DNA from: Methylotenera sp.
GTDB lineage: Bacteria > Pseudomonadota > Gammaproteobacteria > Burkholderiales > Methylophilaceae
Assembly (NCBI GenBank): GCA_013816325.1
Contig: JACDEP010000008.1
Coordinates: 1 to 26,681 of the forward strand
Reading direction: 5' to 3'
DNA length: 26,681 nucleotides
Below the pieces are notes generated by a model. It was not told where the DNA came from and searched no databases. It saw only the letters and a list, made by a program, of their open reading frames with translations. Both the position numbers and the translations under genes were made by a program. Below are positions 1-7,296 of the stretch, one piece after another. The first letter of the stretch is position 1. Every line of letters starts with the position of its first letter.

Positions 1-87
1 TTTGAGGAATGCCATAATCTTATAGGTTACTGGCGTAAATACAACCTCTATGCCGACTTTAGCGATAATTTGCGCACCATCACAGCT
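1..87 (-). pseudogene. C-terminal fragment of a VUT-family queuosine precursor transporter, cut by the window edge
   Basis: Reading the minus strand from 87 to 1 gives an open frame containing KVGIEVVFTPVTYKIMAFLK. This strongly resembles the last membrane helix of VUT-family (YhhQ-like) queuosine precursor transporters, where a K-V-x-x-E-V-x-F-T-P-V-T-Y pattern followed by FLK is typical; that comparison is from memory of the family. The frame runs off the left edge, where the C-terminal tail would follow. Upstream, an in-frame TGA lies at 108-106 and no ATG, GTG or TTG start is seen after it. The five or so N-terminal helices the family needs are absent, because the intact permease gene occupies that space. 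It is therefore either a remnant left by a rearrangement or an assembly junction. Confidence is moderate because only 29 residues are visible. Confidence 0.5.
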
Positions 88-89
88 CT

Positions 90-881
90 TTATTCCGTCC
101 GTACATCAAACTTATCTCGTAAATAATCCCCGCCCAAGTTAATCGCCAGTATCAGGCTCATCAAACTAAAGCCTACAATCAAGACATAATGCGGTGCCAC
201 CAGCATATAACGCACGGCATCTCGCAGCATAGCGCCCCAGGATGCATTCGGGCTTTGGATACCTAGTCCCAGAAAAGACAGGCTGGCCTCTGCGATCATC
301 ACGCTGGCAATGCTGTAAGTGGCTTCAACCAGCAGGATAGAAATCAATAATGGCAATATATGCTTCAATATCAAGCGCGGTACTTTTGCGCCTAAAGATT
401 CTGCGGCCAGAACATGCTGGCGATTACGTAGGCTTAGAGTCTGGCCGCGCGTGAGCCTCGCATAGCTCACCCAGCCAGTGAGGCATAATGCGATGATCAA
501 ATTATTTAAACCCGGCCCGAGCACCGCTACAAATGCAATCGCCAATAAAATACCTGGGAACGCCAAAAAAATATCGGTAATTTGCATCAAGACCCTATCT
601 ACGCGGCCACCATAAAATCCCGCCAATAAGCCGACCAAGATGCCGACCGTCATGGTGACGCATGTCACTATAATGGCAACAATCGCAGATACTTCTACAC
701 CTCGCAATAGCCGTGCGCCAATGCTGCGTCCTAAGTCGTCAGCACCCAACCAGTAAAGACTATTAGGAAGACTTAAAATAGCGGTCAAATCTATATGGTT
801 TGGGCTAGAGCCCAATAAGCGACCAAGAATTACGGCAATTAGCCAGGCAGCTAAAATGGAGATTGCCAGTTTCTTTATCAT
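90..881 (-). CDS. Peptide-type ABC transporter permease (DppC/OppC-like)
   Basis: Inner-membrane permease of a peptide/nickel-type ABC importer, DppC family, about 263 residues. The start is placed at the ATG at 881 because the protein then opens with MIKKL and a first membrane helix. That ATG overlaps the TGA of the preceding permease gene (ATGA), the classic sign of translational coupling. The 33 codons upstream lie inside that gene and look non-coding. Several hydrophobic helices follow, with the conserved cytoplasmic EAA loop (AAESLGAKVPRLILKHILP) that docks on the ATPase, and the family ending GGDYLRDKFD, close to the usual GDxLRDxLDPR. It is the last intact gene of the operon; no ATP-binding subunit follows in the window. 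The true substrate cannot be read from the sequence, but the neighbouring L,D-transpeptidase suggests murein peptides. Confidence 0.88.
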   Translation of the reverse strand: MIKKLAISILAAWLIAVILGRLLGSSPNHIDLTAILSLPNSLYWLGADDLGRSIGARLLRGVEVSAIVAIIVTCVTMTVGILVGLLAGFYGGRVDRVLMQITDIFLAFPGILLAIAFVAVLGPGLNNLIIALCLTGWVSYARLTRGQTLSLRNRQHVLAAESLGAKVPRLILKHILPLLISILLVEATYSIASVMIAEASLSFLGLGIQSPNASWGAMLRDAVRYMLVAPHYVLIVGFSLMSLILAINLGGDYLRDKFDVRTE

Positions 882-1810
882 GCATTGCCACCAAATTTGA
901 TGCGCGGATCGGCAAGCCTGTAGATAATATCGGTAAGTGCATTTACCAGCACATAGCTTAATGCCACCACTAATACACAAGCTTGCGTTACCGGGTAATC
1001 ACGTTTCTCGATACTTTCCACCAATAATCTGCCGATACCATCCCAACTGAAAATGGTTTCGGTAATTACGGCGCCAGCCAGTAAACTACCCATTTGCAAA
1101 CCGACGATTGTAATAATAGGCAACAGTGCTGCCCGCAATGCATGGCGAAGAATGACCGTGGTTTCTTTCACACCTTTGGCCCGTGCGGTGCGAATGTAAT
1201 CATCATTCAACACCTCCAACAAACTCGTACGCGTCATGCGTGTAAGAATTGCGCTCAGGCCTAAGCCCAGTGTCAATGCTGGCAAGATAATGGAGGTTCC
1301 TCTATCCATGCCGCTTACCGGTAGCCAGCCCAGCCAGACCGCAAATACCAGCATAAGGATAGGCCCCAGCCAGAATGCCGGCATTGCAGAAAGTCGTACT
1401 GAGATAATCGTAATGGCAAAGTCTTGCCACTTGCCAGCCTTAAGCGCCACGTATATGCCCAATGGTATGCCGATCGAGGCTCCTATAAATAAGGCTAGCA
1501 GCGCTAGTTTGAGGGTTGCGGGATAGTGCGTTTTAATGAGTTGACTGATTGGTGTTTTAGTATGGATGGAGAGGCCAAAGTCACCATGCGCCACGCTATT
1601 TAGATAGCCACCAAACTGCTTGATAAGGGGCTGGTCTAGACCAAGATCTGCGCGCAAAGCCTGCCGATCTGTTTGCGTCACCGATTCCCCTAGCATGACT
1701 TCGACGGGGTCACCAGGTACCAAATGGATGAGAGAAAAAGTGAGAACTAAAACGCCAAAAATAACGATAAAAAGGCCAGAGGCTTTATCAAGTAGTACGT
1801 TATTCAGCAT
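878..1810 (-). CDS. Peptide-type ABC transporter permease (DppB/OppB-like)
   Basis: First permease of the same importer, 310 residues, the usual DppB length. Residues about 10-30 form a membrane helix, followed by the family signature HLVPGDPVEVMLG. A periplasmic stretch of about 70 residues and five further hydrophobic segments come next. The EAA loop DYIRTARAKGVKETTVILRH, followed by LP, is clear around residues 205-230. The ending YRLADPRIKFGG matches the family (YxxxDPRI+). It would pair with the DppC-like subunit as a heterodimer. It starts 12 bases after the L,D-transpeptidase stop and overlaps the next permease by four bases, so all are probably on one transcript. Confidence 0.9.
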   Translation of the reverse strand: MLNNVLLDKASGLFIVIFGVLVLTFSLIHLVPGDPVEVMLGESVTQTDRQALRADLGLDQPLIKQFGGYLNSVAHGDFGLSIHTKTPISQLIKTHYPATLKLALLALFIGASIGIPLGIYVALKAGKWQDFAITIISVRLSAMPAFWLGPILMLVFAVWLGWLPVSGMDRGTSIILPALTLGLGLSAILTRMTRTSLLEVLNDDYIRTARAKGVKETTVILRHALRAALLPIITIVGLQMGSLLAGAVITETIFSWDGIGRLLVESIEKRDYPVTQACVLVVALSYVLVNALTDIIYRLADPRIKFGGNA

Positions 1811-1822
1811 GCGCTCAGCTCA

Positions 1823-2305
1823 TCAATCCTCATAGATCAGCACAGACGTTCCAGCTTCTACCAAGTCGAATAATTCAATAATGTCTTCATTACGCATGCG
1901 TATGCAACCATGAGAACCGATTTTGCCCATTTCCGTAATTTCCGGTGTACCATGGATGTAAATGTAGCGTTGCATGGTGTCGACATTACCTAATCGGTTA
2001 GACCCCACCTCCTTGCCCGAAAGCCACAAGATTCGCGTCAATATCCAATCTCGATTGGGAAACTGCGCCATCAACCCCGGTGTCCAGGTTTCGCCCGTGG
2101 CACGGCGCCCGACAAACACCGTATTCGCTAGAGCAGCAGAGCCTATTTTGGCCCGAATGATATGCTCCCCTAACGGCGTTTTGCAGCTATTTTTCTCGCT
2201 ACCTACGCCATTCGCGGCTGTAGAAATGCTGTACTTAACCTTAACACCGCCGAAGTTATCGAACAGTGTAAGGGTCTGGTTTTTTATAGAGATTTCAATG
2301 CGCAT
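1823..2305 (-). CDS. L,D-transpeptidase, YkuD domain
   Basis: YkuD-family L,D-transpeptidase of 160 residues, essentially a bare catalytic domain. The active-site signature is complete: H118 in YIHGTPE, then SHGCIRM with S131, H132, catalytic C134 and R136. The family forms 3-3 crosslinks between diaminopimelate residues of peptidoglycan, attaches lipoproteins to it, or (some members) cleaves or exchanges the terminal D-alanine. No signal peptide is visible: the protein begins with a beta-strand (MRIEISIKNQTLTLFD). It may therefore be cytoplasmic, exported by another route, or start elsewhere. The start overlaps the last 11 bases of the binding-protein gene, and the downstream permease starts 12 bases after its stop. 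It thus sits inside a peptide ABC transporter operon, which suggests a role in handling murein peptides (inference). Confidence 0.88.
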   Translation of the reverse strand: MRIEISIKNQTLTLFDNFGGVKVKYSISTAANGVGSEKNSCKTPLGEHIIRAKIGSAALANTVFVGRRATGETWTPGLMAQFPNRDWILTRILWLSGKEVGSNRLGNVDTMQRYIYIHGTPEITEMGKIGSHGCIRMRNEDIIELFDLVEAGTSVLIYED

Positions 2306-3758
2306 ACTTAATTGTAGCTAAATTGTCCCAGTTACCGTTAGGTTTAGGGAAGTATTGTTCAATGTCTTTTCGCATCGCTGCAAATTGGCCTTCATACCAC
2401 AGCGGTACATAAGGTAGCTGTTCATGAATGCGTTTCGTTGCTGCCGCCCAATCTTCTTTTTTCACTAAACTATCCAGTTTGGAATCGCTATAGTGGCCAC
2501 GATTGAATCCATTTGGCGGAAAACTTTCCGAAGCAAAAGCCTTGGAATAAATTTCCGGTGTATTGATACCCACCCAAGTGAGACCATATAGCTGGAATTT
2601 GCCCTGTTTCACATCATCAAAAAATGTGCCCCAATCCAGACTGCGAATTTCCAATTCTATGTCAGCCGCCGCCATCTGCGCCTGCATGATAGTTGCCAAG
2701 CGCACTCGTTGGGCATCAGTAGAGGTTTTATAGACTAATTTCAACGGTAGCTGCAAGCCAGCTTCCTTTAGCAATTGCTTGGCTAAGACAGGGTTATAGT
2801 CATACTGTTTCAACGGTATTTTGGAAGTGAAATGTTCGGGCGGAAATATCGACGTTGCTGTGCGGCTATCATTGACCATAACGCTTTTAATAATAGCGTT
2901 CCTATCAATGGCATGCGCTACCGCCAGCCTTACTTTCGTGTTCCTCAGCACTGCATCCTGGAAGTTAAAACCTAGGTAGGAAAAGTTACTACCGATGTTG
3001 CTAATAACCTTGATTTCTGGTTTAGATTGCAGGTATTTGACGAGCTCCGGCGGTAAATCACCTTGAAGTAAATCCACTTCGCCGCGCAGAAATTTTAGCA
3101 CCCTTACCGTGGGGTCTTTTACTTCTACCAATTCGATTCTTTGCTTATCTACAACGCGTTGCAAAGCCAGCTTATTTCCCCAGCTTATAAATTGCAGCGG
3201 TCCGTTACCCATTGGCTGATGAGAAAAATCATGATCTTCGGCTATGAATTCCGCCGGCAAAACACCAATAATAAGCTTCTCTGGGAAGTGTGGGTCTGGC
3301 TGTTTAAGCTTGAAGACCAAAGTATCATCGTCAATGATCGTTATAGTTGCAATATTACTGAATTCCGCGGCATGCGGTGAGTTCTTTAAACTGGTAAAAG
3401 AATCATAGGTCGCTTTTACGTCACTAGCGGAAAGTACCTGATGGTTATGGAAAGGCGAACGCTGTTTATTCAAGCTGAACCGGTATTCTAGCGAACCTGA
3501 ATGCACCCATGTAGCCAAGCTAGGAACGGGCTTTGAACTTGCGTCAAAATCGACCAATGATTGGTAAATGAGCCGATTCACGCGCTCTGATGCGGCGTCG
3601 GTAGCGTAACGTGGGTCCAGATTAAGTGGCGCCTGTGCAACTGCGAATCTGATGGTTTCATCATGGCTAACTTGGCCCCCGCAAGCAACCAGCAAATATA
3701 TCCAAATTAGCCAAAAATATTTCAAAGTATATAAGCGGTCATCGCGTAAAAAGTGCAA
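2295..3758 (-). CDS. Peptide ABC transporter substrate-binding lipoprotein (SBP_bac_5 family)
   Basis: Periplasmic solute-binding protein of the DppA/OppA/MppA type, up to 487 residues. A hydrophobic segment ends in a lipobox (LVAC, Cys26), so it should be a lipoprotein. The mature part opens as the family does: TIRFAVAQAPLNLDPRYATD, then RLIYQSLVDFD, and later the central VRLAVAHAIDRNAIIKSVM. It binds peptides and presents them to the two permeases encoded downstream. The start is uncertain. The ATG at 3758 overlaps the end of rlmD by 20 bases and gives an 11-residue charged leader. A TTG at 3725 would give a compact signal peptide (KYFWLIWIYLLVAC) and 476 residues. Neither has a strong ribosome binding site. 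Its end overlaps the L,D-transpeptidase start by 11 bases. Confidence 0.87.
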   Translation of the reverse strand: MHFLRDDRLYTLKYFWLIWIYLLVACGGQVSHDETIRFAVAQAPLNLDPRYATDAASERVNRLIYQSLVDFDASSKPVPSLATWVHSGSLEYRFSLNKQRSPFHNHQVLSASDVKATYDSFTSLKNSPHAAEFSNIATITIIDDDTLVFKLKQPDPHFPEKLIIGVLPAEFIAEDHDFSHQPMGNGPLQFISWGNKLALQRVVDKQRIELVEVKDPTVRVLKFLRGEVDLLQGDLPPELVKYLQSKPEIKVISNIGSNFSYLGFNFQDAVLRNTKVRLAVAHAIDRNAIIKSVMVNDSRTATSIFPPEHFTSKIPLKQYDYNPVLAKQLLKEAGLQLPLKLVYKTSTDAQRVRLATIMQAQMAAADIELEIRSLDWGTFFDDVKQGKFQLYGLTWVGINTPEIYSKAFASESFPPNGFNRGHYSDSKLDSLVKKEDWAAATKRIHEQLPYVPLWYEGQFAAMRKDIEQYFPKPNGNWDNLATIKYAH

Positions 3759-5106
3759 TCGATTCTACGTGAGAAGTGTGGGGGAACATATTAATTACGC
3801 CGCTTGCTGCCAAGGCGTAGCCCTTTTCATTCACCAGCACGCCGGCATCGCGCGCTAAGGTTGCAGGGTTACACGACACGTAGACAATACGTTCCGGCGA
3901 ATTAAATTCATCCAGTGATTTAATAAGCTCGTAAGCACCATCCCGCGGTGGGTCTACTAACCATTTATCAAAATGGCCCAGGCCTGTTAAAGCCTCAGGC
4001 GTCATTTTGAATAAATCTGCCACGCCAAATTTTGTATTAGAGGTGAGTTGATTGAGCGTTGCACTTTCGTTCGCCCTGTCCACAAGGTTCGACAACCCTT
4101 CCAGGCCCAATACCTGTGCGCCACTACGAGCAATCGGCAAGGTAAAGTTACCAATGCCACAAAAGAAATCAGCAACCTTTTCACCAGCCTGCGGTGCTAG
4201 CAACTGCATGGCGCGGCGTATCATTACCTGATTGATCTGCGGGTTCACCTGGGTGAATTCGTTAGGCTTGAATGGATAAATTAAATCAAATTCCGGCAAA
4301 CTGTATTGAAGCTGTGCGCCATTCAAGGGATAGAATGGTTTGATGGTGTCCGGGCCTTTACTCTGCGTCCAAATCTGTACGCTATGCTCATCAGCAAAAG
4401 CCTTTACCAAAGTTTCATCTTGCACCGTAAATTCCGCCATGATGCGCAAGATCAACACAATGACAGATTTATCGCAGTTTTCAGCAGGCTCACCTACAGC
4501 AAGCTCGATTTGCGGCAACTTATCACGTAGGCTAAGCTGTACTATCAATCGCTGTAATGGCTCTATCAACGCAGAAACCTCCGGCACGAGTACTTCGCAG
4601 CTATTCATGTCAGCTACAAAGCGTGTGGCTTTTTCATTAAAGCCCACCAGCACACGTTCTTTTTTCTCGACATACTTAACGCTTAGTCGCGCTTTGTGGC
4701 GATAGCTCCAAACTGGCCCATACAAAGGCGGCAGCATATTGCTTGGCTTGACCTTACCGATATGCCATAAGTCATTTTCAAGCAAACGTTGCTTAGCTGC
4801 GACTTGACCCGAAAAATCTAAGTGTTGGAGCTTACACCCCCCGCATTTGCCAAAATGGATACATTTCGGTGTAACGCGCAAGTTCGATTGCGTCAGCACC
4901 TCAACGACATTGGCGACCTCATAACTGGGTTTGAAGTAGTGCGATTGGAAAGTAACTGTTTCCGTAGGTAAGGCCCCATCTACAAAAATTGTTTTTCCTT
5001 CTACATGGGCAACACCGCGTCCCTCTTGATCTAGCGACTCAATCACTGCTGTTAGGATAGGGACTGGGGTTAAGTCTTTTGCTTGCTTGCTACGTCTTTT
5101 TCTCAT
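3739..5106 (-). CDS. rlmD: 23S rRNA (uracil(1939)-C(5))-methyltransferase RlmD
   Basis: RumA/RlmD family methyltransferase of 455 residues (E. coli enzyme about 433). It makes m5U1939 in 23S rRNA using S-adenosylmethionine. Residues about 12-75 form the TRAM RNA-binding domain. The [4Fe-4S] ligands are visible as C82, C88, C91 (CxHFGKCGGCKLQH) and C170 (MNSCEVL). The Rossmann-fold SAM motif reads VADFFCGIGNFTLPIA, and the nucleophile lies in YVSCNPATLARD near the C-terminus. The extra N-terminal length is a short basic leader (MRKRRSKQAK). It is the first gene of the minus-strand run, with the transporter binding protein starting inside its last 20 bases. RlmD is favoured over RlmC/TrmA by the Fe-S motif and length. 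Confidence 0.93.
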   Translation of the reverse strand: MRKRRSKQAKDLTPVPILTAVIESLDQEGRGVAHVEGKTIFVDGALPTETVTFQSHYFKPSYEVANVVEVLTQSNLRVTPKCIHFGKCGGCKLQHLDFSGQVAAKQRLLENDLWHIGKVKPSNMLPPLYGPVWSYRHKARLSVKYVEKKERVLVGFNEKATRFVADMNSCEVLVPEVSALIEPLQRLIVQLSLRDKLPQIELAVGEPAENCDKSVIVLILRIMAEFTVQDETLVKAFADEHSVQIWTQSKGPDTIKPFYPLNGAQLQYSLPEFDLIYPFKPNEFTQVNPQINQVMIRRAMQLLAPQAGEKVADFFCGIGNFTLPIARSGAQVLGLEGLSNLVDRANESATLNQLTSNTKFGVADLFKMTPEALTGLGHFDKWLVDPPRDGAYELIKSLDEFNSPERIVYVSCNPATLARDAGVLVNEKGYALAASGVINMFPHTSHVESIALFTR

Positions 5107-5190
5107 GGCCGCAATTTTACCCTAAAGCGCAGAATTGCAGGCAATAGAGGAAATGCGTTTATTTTGCTAAACTAAGACTGTAGCGCGCAA

Positions 5191-5196
5191 TATAAT
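5191..5196 (+). promoter_or_regulatory. Candidate -10 element upstream of the small secreted protein gene
   Basis: A perfect TATAAT lies 31 bases before the ATG at 5228, in the 121-base divergent gap between rlmD and this gene. No good -35 box at 16-18 bases is present (TAAACT at 17). An AAGGGAG stretch at 5216-5222 is a plausible ribosome binding site for the downstream start. Confidence 0.4.
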
Positions 5197-5227
5197 TATT
5201 ATAAACAAGCCTCTCAAGGGAGCTAGC

Positions 5228-5677
5228 ATGCAAAAAATCATCAAAAAATTTGTCTTAACCCTGATCTATTCTTTATTTCTTTTTACCACCGTCCCTGCGA
5301 TTGCTGATCAAGGCAAAGTACTCACTACTTCATCCGGCATCAAATATTTCACCGGCGGCATAGGTGAAGAAGAGGCCACAGCCATGCGACGTATGGCTAA
5401 GGATTTCAGCCTTAATCTTGTATTTTCAGAAGGTGGCGGTGGCAAAATCACTGGTGTTAACGCAGTGATTTATAACACACAGGGTGAAGTAGTATTCCGC
5501 ATCAAAAACGCTAATCCCATGCTGTATGTGAATTTGCCCAGCGGCAAATATCGCGTCTTAGCGAACTATGGAGGTGAAAAACAGGGTTATATATTTGAGG
5601 TGAATGCAACTACTAACAAGAAACTGATTTTGAACTGGGAAAGCAACAGCAACGAAGAAGACTATTCAAAAGAATAA
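5228..5677 (+). CDS. Small secreted protein of unknown function with a beta-sandwich-like C-terminal half
   Basis: 149 residues. Residues 1-27 form a clear Sec signal peptide: basic start KKIIKK-like, a hydrophobic core, and cleavage after PAIA (ADQG begins the mature protein). The product should be periplasmic or exported. The mature part has a short helical region (EEEATAMRRMAKDF, about residues 49-62) and then alternating strands (GVNAVIYNTQGEVVFRI, YVNLPSGKYRVLANYGG, GYIFEVN). This resembles the carboxypeptidase-regulatory or transthyretin-like beta-sandwich fold, an impression from strand pattern only. An AGGGAG ribosome binding site precedes the start. The gene stands alone on the plus strand, convergent with the exonuclease gene, with only three bases between the stops. 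I do not recognise a named family. Confidence 0.75.
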   Translation: MQKIIKKFVLTLIYSLFLFTTVPAIADQGKVLTTSSGIKYFTGGIGEEEATAMRRMAKDFSLNLVFSEGGGGKITGVNAVIYNTQGEVVFRIKNANPMLYVNLPSGKYRVLANYGGEKQGYIFEVNATTNKKLILNWESNSNEEDYSKE

Positions 5678-5680
5678 CAA

Positions 5681-6457
5681 TTAACTTTTCCAAACTGCCA
5701 GATACTCTTGCCAATGCGGTGCCGGGTAATTAGTTAAAGTTTCTTTTACCAAAGCAATCTCTTGCTCATAAGCTGCTTGACTTAACTGCCCCCGCATTAA
5801 TTGGAAACGCAAATACACCAAGTGTGTATTGGCAACATCGGTTTCACAATAATTGCGAATTTCCTCTAACTTTCCAGCTTTATAGGCATCCCACACTTTG
5901 CTGCCATCCATGCCCAGCTTACCGGGAAAGCCACAGAGTTTTGCTAGATCATCTAAAGGCGCATTGGCACGCGCATTAAACATCGCCAGCAAATCCATCA
6001 AGTCTAGGTGACGTGTATGGTATCGACTGATGTAATTGTTCCATTTGAAGTCTTTATCGTCTTCGCCTAAATCCCAATAGCGGCTAGCATTTACGCCCTT
6101 CATCATGCCGCGATAATGCAAGACCGGCAGATCAAAGCCACCACCATTCCACGAAATGATTTGCGGTGTGTATTTGTCGATACCATCGAAGAAGCGCTGG
6201 ATGATTTCAGCTTCGGATGAATTAGCGTCACCTAGCGTCCAAACTTTGAAGTTATTACCTTCGCGCAATGCACAGGAAATGGCACAGATACGATGCTGAT
6301 GCAGCGGCAGGAACTCACTGCCATTGTGCTGACGACGTTGATGCAATGCGATATTTGCGACATCTTCATCAGAAATATCTTTGGGTAAATCATATAAGAC
6401 ACGAAGACCATCCGTATCGGGGATGGTCTCGATGTCGAACACTAGCGTAGGTGTCAT
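5681..6457 (-). CDS. Predicted 3'-5' exonuclease, PolB-related (DnaQ-like fold)
   Basis: 258 residues resembling the stand-alone predicted 3'-5' exonucleases related to the proofreading domain of family B DNA polymerases. The three exonuclease motifs with acidic residues are visible: Exo I in LVFDIETIPD (D8, E10), Exo II in IISWNGGGFDLPVL (N-x3-FD, about residues 101-112), and Exo III in YCETDVANTHLVYLRF (Y-x3-D, about 207-222). These residues bind the two catalytic metal ions. No polymerase domain is fused. It probably acts in the cytoplasm on DNA 3' ends, but its physiological role is not established. It is transcribed towards the small secreted protein gene and is separated from ydbL by a 139-base gap holding a nested inverted repeat. 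Confidence 0.82.
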   Translation of the reverse strand: MTPTLVFDIETIPDTDGLRVLYDLPKDISDEDVANIALHQRRQHNGSEFLPLHQHRICAISCALREGNNFKVWTLGDANSSEAEIIQRFFDGIDKYTPQIISWNGGGFDLPVLHYRGMMKGVNASRYWDLGEDDKDFKWNNYISRYHTRHLDLMDLLAMFNARANAPLDDLAKLCGFPGKLGMDGSKVWDAYKAGKLEEIRNYCETDVANTHLVYLRFQLMRGQLSQAAYEQEIALVKETLTNYPAPHWQEYLAVWKS

Positions 6458-6501
6458 AATTTTTAGTTTTGTTAATTATCAATGTTTTGGATGCAATACT
6501 A

Positions 6502-6579
6502 GGCGCACGGAACAGAGCATGTAAGACATACTTAGCTGGTAGGCGAACATGCGAGTACCGCGCAACAACGTAATGCGCC
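6502..6579. repeat. Intergenic nested inverted repeat (element A)
   Basis: In the gap between ydbL and the exonuclease gene, an outer arm GGCGCA at 6502-6507 pairs with TGCGCC at 6574-6579, and an inner arm GCATGT at 6517-6522 pairs with ACATGC at 6547-6552. The segment contains ATGTAAGACA at 6519-6528, which also occurs in the element between cysM and ydbH. It may be one copy of a dispersed, structured intergenic repeat, or a transcript-end or processing structure. Confidence 0.4.
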
Positions 6580-6596
6580 ATAAGAATGATTGAGCA

Positions 6597-7013
6597 TTAT
6601 CTTTTTGCCCAGCCATTGGCATCCTGGTACCACCAGCCGCTTTGTGCTTTTTGTACCCAGCGCTGTGCAAAAGTGTTGCGAATCTCCGCTTCCCATTCAG
6701 GGTGACCGTTTGCCGCTGCGATTTCTTTATACAATGCATTCCTGTCATTATTTTCCGCAGATACCATTCCATTCAAGCTCTGGCGATCTTTTAGTGCAAT
6801 TGCGCTGGCATCCTTGACTGCAATGAGGCCATCTTTAGTCAGACCGATTGCACCGCTCGCGTAAAAACCTGCAAGCTTGGTATGCCTAGCCTGCATGCTG
6901 TTCTGTATAGCTGCAATAGCTGGAGTATTGATTTCAAGGTCAGCGGCCGCTTGCGCAAAGTGGTTAAGGGATACGCCAAGTAGCAGTAACAAGCTTATTA
7001 AAATTTTCTTCAT
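6597..7013 (-). CDS. ydbL: YdbL family protein (DUF1318)
   Basis: 138 residues with a signal peptide cleaved near AQAAA (residues 20-24), so periplasmic. The mature part contains the conserved family stretch KLAGFYASGAIGLTKDGLIA and ends with an RWVQKAQSGWWYQDANGWA-like tail typical of YdbL/DUF1318 proteins. In E. coli, YdbL is encoded with YdbH and YnbE and is reported to modulate the YdbH-YnbE interaction. The gene order here (ydbH, ynbE, ydbL) is the same. It follows ynbE by ten bases, so the two are certainly co-transcribed. Confidence 0.85.
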   Translation of the reverse strand: MKKILISLLLLLGVSLNHFAQAAADLEINTPAIAAIQNSMQARHTKLAGFYASGAIGLTKDGLIAVKDASAIALKDRQSLNGMVSAENNDRNALYKEIAAANGHPEWEAEIRNTFAQRWVQKAQSGWWYQDANGWAKR

Positions 7014-7023
7014 GATGTTGTCC

Positions 7024-7242
7024 TTATTTTGCAGGCGTAGCGGTTGCAGGGTCGACAGTATTCACAGCTGGTTTTTCACCATTTTTCAGCTGCCATACGT
7101 CGTCAATAATCTTGTCGGCGGCTTTTTCCGCCGCAGCTGCCGGAAAGTAAATATTGATAGTAACGCATGCCGACAATATGCCAAGCCCGCCGATTAAAGC
7201 CAGACCGGCCATGCCTTTTTTGAAGTTTATTAGGTTTTTCAT
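7024..7242 (-). CDS. ynbE: YnbE family outer-membrane lipoprotein
   Basis: 72 residues. The N-terminal signal peptide ends in the lipobox LSAC (Cys26), followed at once by the YnbE signature VTINIYFPAAAAEKAADKII. In E. coli, YnbE is a small outer-membrane lipoprotein that completes the YdbH bridge between inner and outer membranes, and a strand of the VTINIYF type is thought to extend the YdbH beta-groove. The C-terminus here carries a Pro/Thr/Ala-rich tail beyond the core. An AAAGGAAC ribosome binding site precedes the ATG. The gene lies between ydbH and ydbL on one transcript. Confidence 0.9.
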   Translation of the reverse strand: MKNLINFKKGMAGLALIGGLGILSACVTINIYFPAAAAEKAADKIIDDVWQLKNGEKPAVNTVDPATATPAK

Positions 7243-7257
7243 CTGTTCCTTTGCTTT

Positions 7258-7296
7258 CTATGACTACTTTTCTATGACTACTTTTCTATGATTACT
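7258..7296. repeat. Short tandem repeat, 14-base unit, about 2.8 copies
   Basis: CTATGACTACTTTT occurs at 7258-7271 and again at 7272-7285. A third, partial copy with one change (CTATGATTACT) spans 7286-7296 and includes the ydbH stop codon (7294-7292). It fills the gap between ydbH and the ynbE ribosome binding site. It could change length by slippage and so alter ydbH-ynbE spacing. Confidence 0.8.

Noticed and set aside
1..126. Plus-strand open frame from position 1 to the TAA at 124-126 (42 codons) as the end of a convergent gene
   Set aside because: The translation resembles nothing I recognise, and it would overlap the conserved end of the permease gene. The minus-strand frame gives a recognisable transporter C-terminus instead.
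4002..4705. Several plus- and minus-strand frames inside rlmD
   Set aside because: They are in other frames of a fully conserved gene with no independent start signals.
6390..6772. Frames of 63 and 97 codons across the gap between ydbL and the exonuclease gene
   Set aside because: They overlap ydbL or the exonuclease gene in other frames and contain the inverted repeat element; no ribosome binding site or recognisable domain.
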